Source: Chloroflexota bacterium (lineage in GTDB: Bacteria > Chloroflexota > Dehalococcoidia > UBA2979). From it: a stretch of DNA of 5,377 nt. The notes under the pieces are model-generated. The model searched no databases and was not told where the DNA came from. It worked only from the letters and a program-made list of their open reading frames with translations. The stretch covers positions 1 through 5,377 of the forward strand of contig VGPB01000131.1 of the NCBI GenBank assembly GCA_016875695.1, in the 5' to 3' direction. The translations under genes were made by a program, and so were the position numbers. Below, one piece after another: positions 5,213 through 5,377 of this stretch; within the stretch, counting starts at the first letter, position 1; every line of letters begins with the position of its first letter.

Positions 5213-5377
5213 AGCCAGGGCGGCACGCCGCGATGGCGCGCGCGCAGCGCCGCCACCGCAGCGGCGAAGTCTGCGGGCACCGGCGCCTCGAACTCGCGCC
5301 ACGCGTCGGTGGCGGGCAGGCGGAAGCCGAGCCGCCACGCGTGCAGCGCCTGCCGCGGGATGAGGTCCGACGCGCGC
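5200..5377 (-). CDS. RluA-family RNA pseudouridine synthase, C-terminal end (partial)
   Basis: Only the last 58 codons are in the window. They read RASDLIPRQALHAWRLGFRL, then PATDAWREFEAPVPADFAAA, and end RHRGVPPWLELS before TGA. The RQALHAWRLGFxxP...EFEAPxPxDF pattern is the typical end of RluA/RluD-type enzymes, which convert uridine to pseudouridine in rRNA or tRNA. The catalytic Asp motif lies upstream, outside the window, so activity and exact subfamily cannot be judged. It overlaps gltX by 4 bp and is surely in the same transcript, forming a small translation-related operon with gltX and perhaps tRNA-Gln. Confidence 0.8.
   Translation of the reverse strand, partial: RASDLIPRQALHAWRLGFRLPATDAWREFEAPVPADFAAAVAALRARHRGVPPWLELS

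Noticed and set aside
5204..5338. Longer gltX start at 5338
   Set aside because: The added residues are basic, low in pattern and overlap the well-supported RluA-like C-terminus. GluRS proteins normally begin a few residues before RxAPSPTG.
1..5377. CRISPR arrays, toxin-antitoxin pairs, phage-defence genes or riboswitches
   Set aside because: Both strands were read for spaced repeats, small paired frames and known leader patterns. None was found beyond the features listed.

Overview
This is a high-GC bacterial window in which two ordinary chromosomal blocks flank a decayed mobile-element scar. The taxon is not fixed by the sequence. The glutamyl-tRNA synthetase resembles the Thermus-type enzyme as I remember it, and a Tat-type lipoprotein peptide-binding protein in very GC-rich DNA would suit Chloroflexota or a similar deep lineage. 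This is a weak guess.

Layout, left to right. (1) 1-292, minus strand: an open frame that runs off the left edge. Its first ~48 codons are unrecognised; the rest is the start of an IS3-family OrfB transposase (motif RYGYRRI, then WRVNHKRVERLWRQEGLKV). (2) 293-450: a divergent intergenic region with a small palindrome and the ribosome binding site of the next gene. (3) 451-2235, plus strand: a complete family-5 (peptide/nickel type) ABC substrate-binding lipoprotein with no permease or ATPase beside it, followed by a strong GC hairpin. (4) 2310-2656: a 347-bp internally deleted IS3-family element with both terminal inverted repeats, in which the start of orfA is joined to the end of orfB. (5) 2657-3454, plus strand: a tyrosine recombinase that lacks its N-terminus, apparently cut by the IS, and carries an in-frame TGA, although all catalytic residues remain. 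(6) 3455-3576: a short spacer with two perfect copies of TTGGGGCCAA. (7) 3577-3650, minus strand: tRNA-Gln(CTG) with encoded CCA, its 3' end facing the recombinase. (8) 3428-5203, minus strand: gltX, whose reading frame has no stop before the tRNA and runs through it. (9) 5200-5377, minus strand: the last 58 codons of an RluA-type pseudouridine synthase, overlapping the gltX start by 4 bp.

How it fits together: rluA-like, gltX and tRNA-Gln form a minus-strand block for translation and RNA modification. The recombinase next to the 3' end of tRNA-Gln looks like the end of an element that once integrated at that tRNA. The element was then disabled by an IS insertion that truncated its integrase and by a nonsense mutation, and the IS itself shrank by internal deletion. 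The substrate-binding protein could be host or former cargo; nothing here decides which.

I see no convincing new molecular system. The points most worth checking are the stop-less gltX reading through tRNA-Gln, the integrase/tRNA-Gln junction with its paired repeats, and the miniature IS derivative with its leader hairpin.
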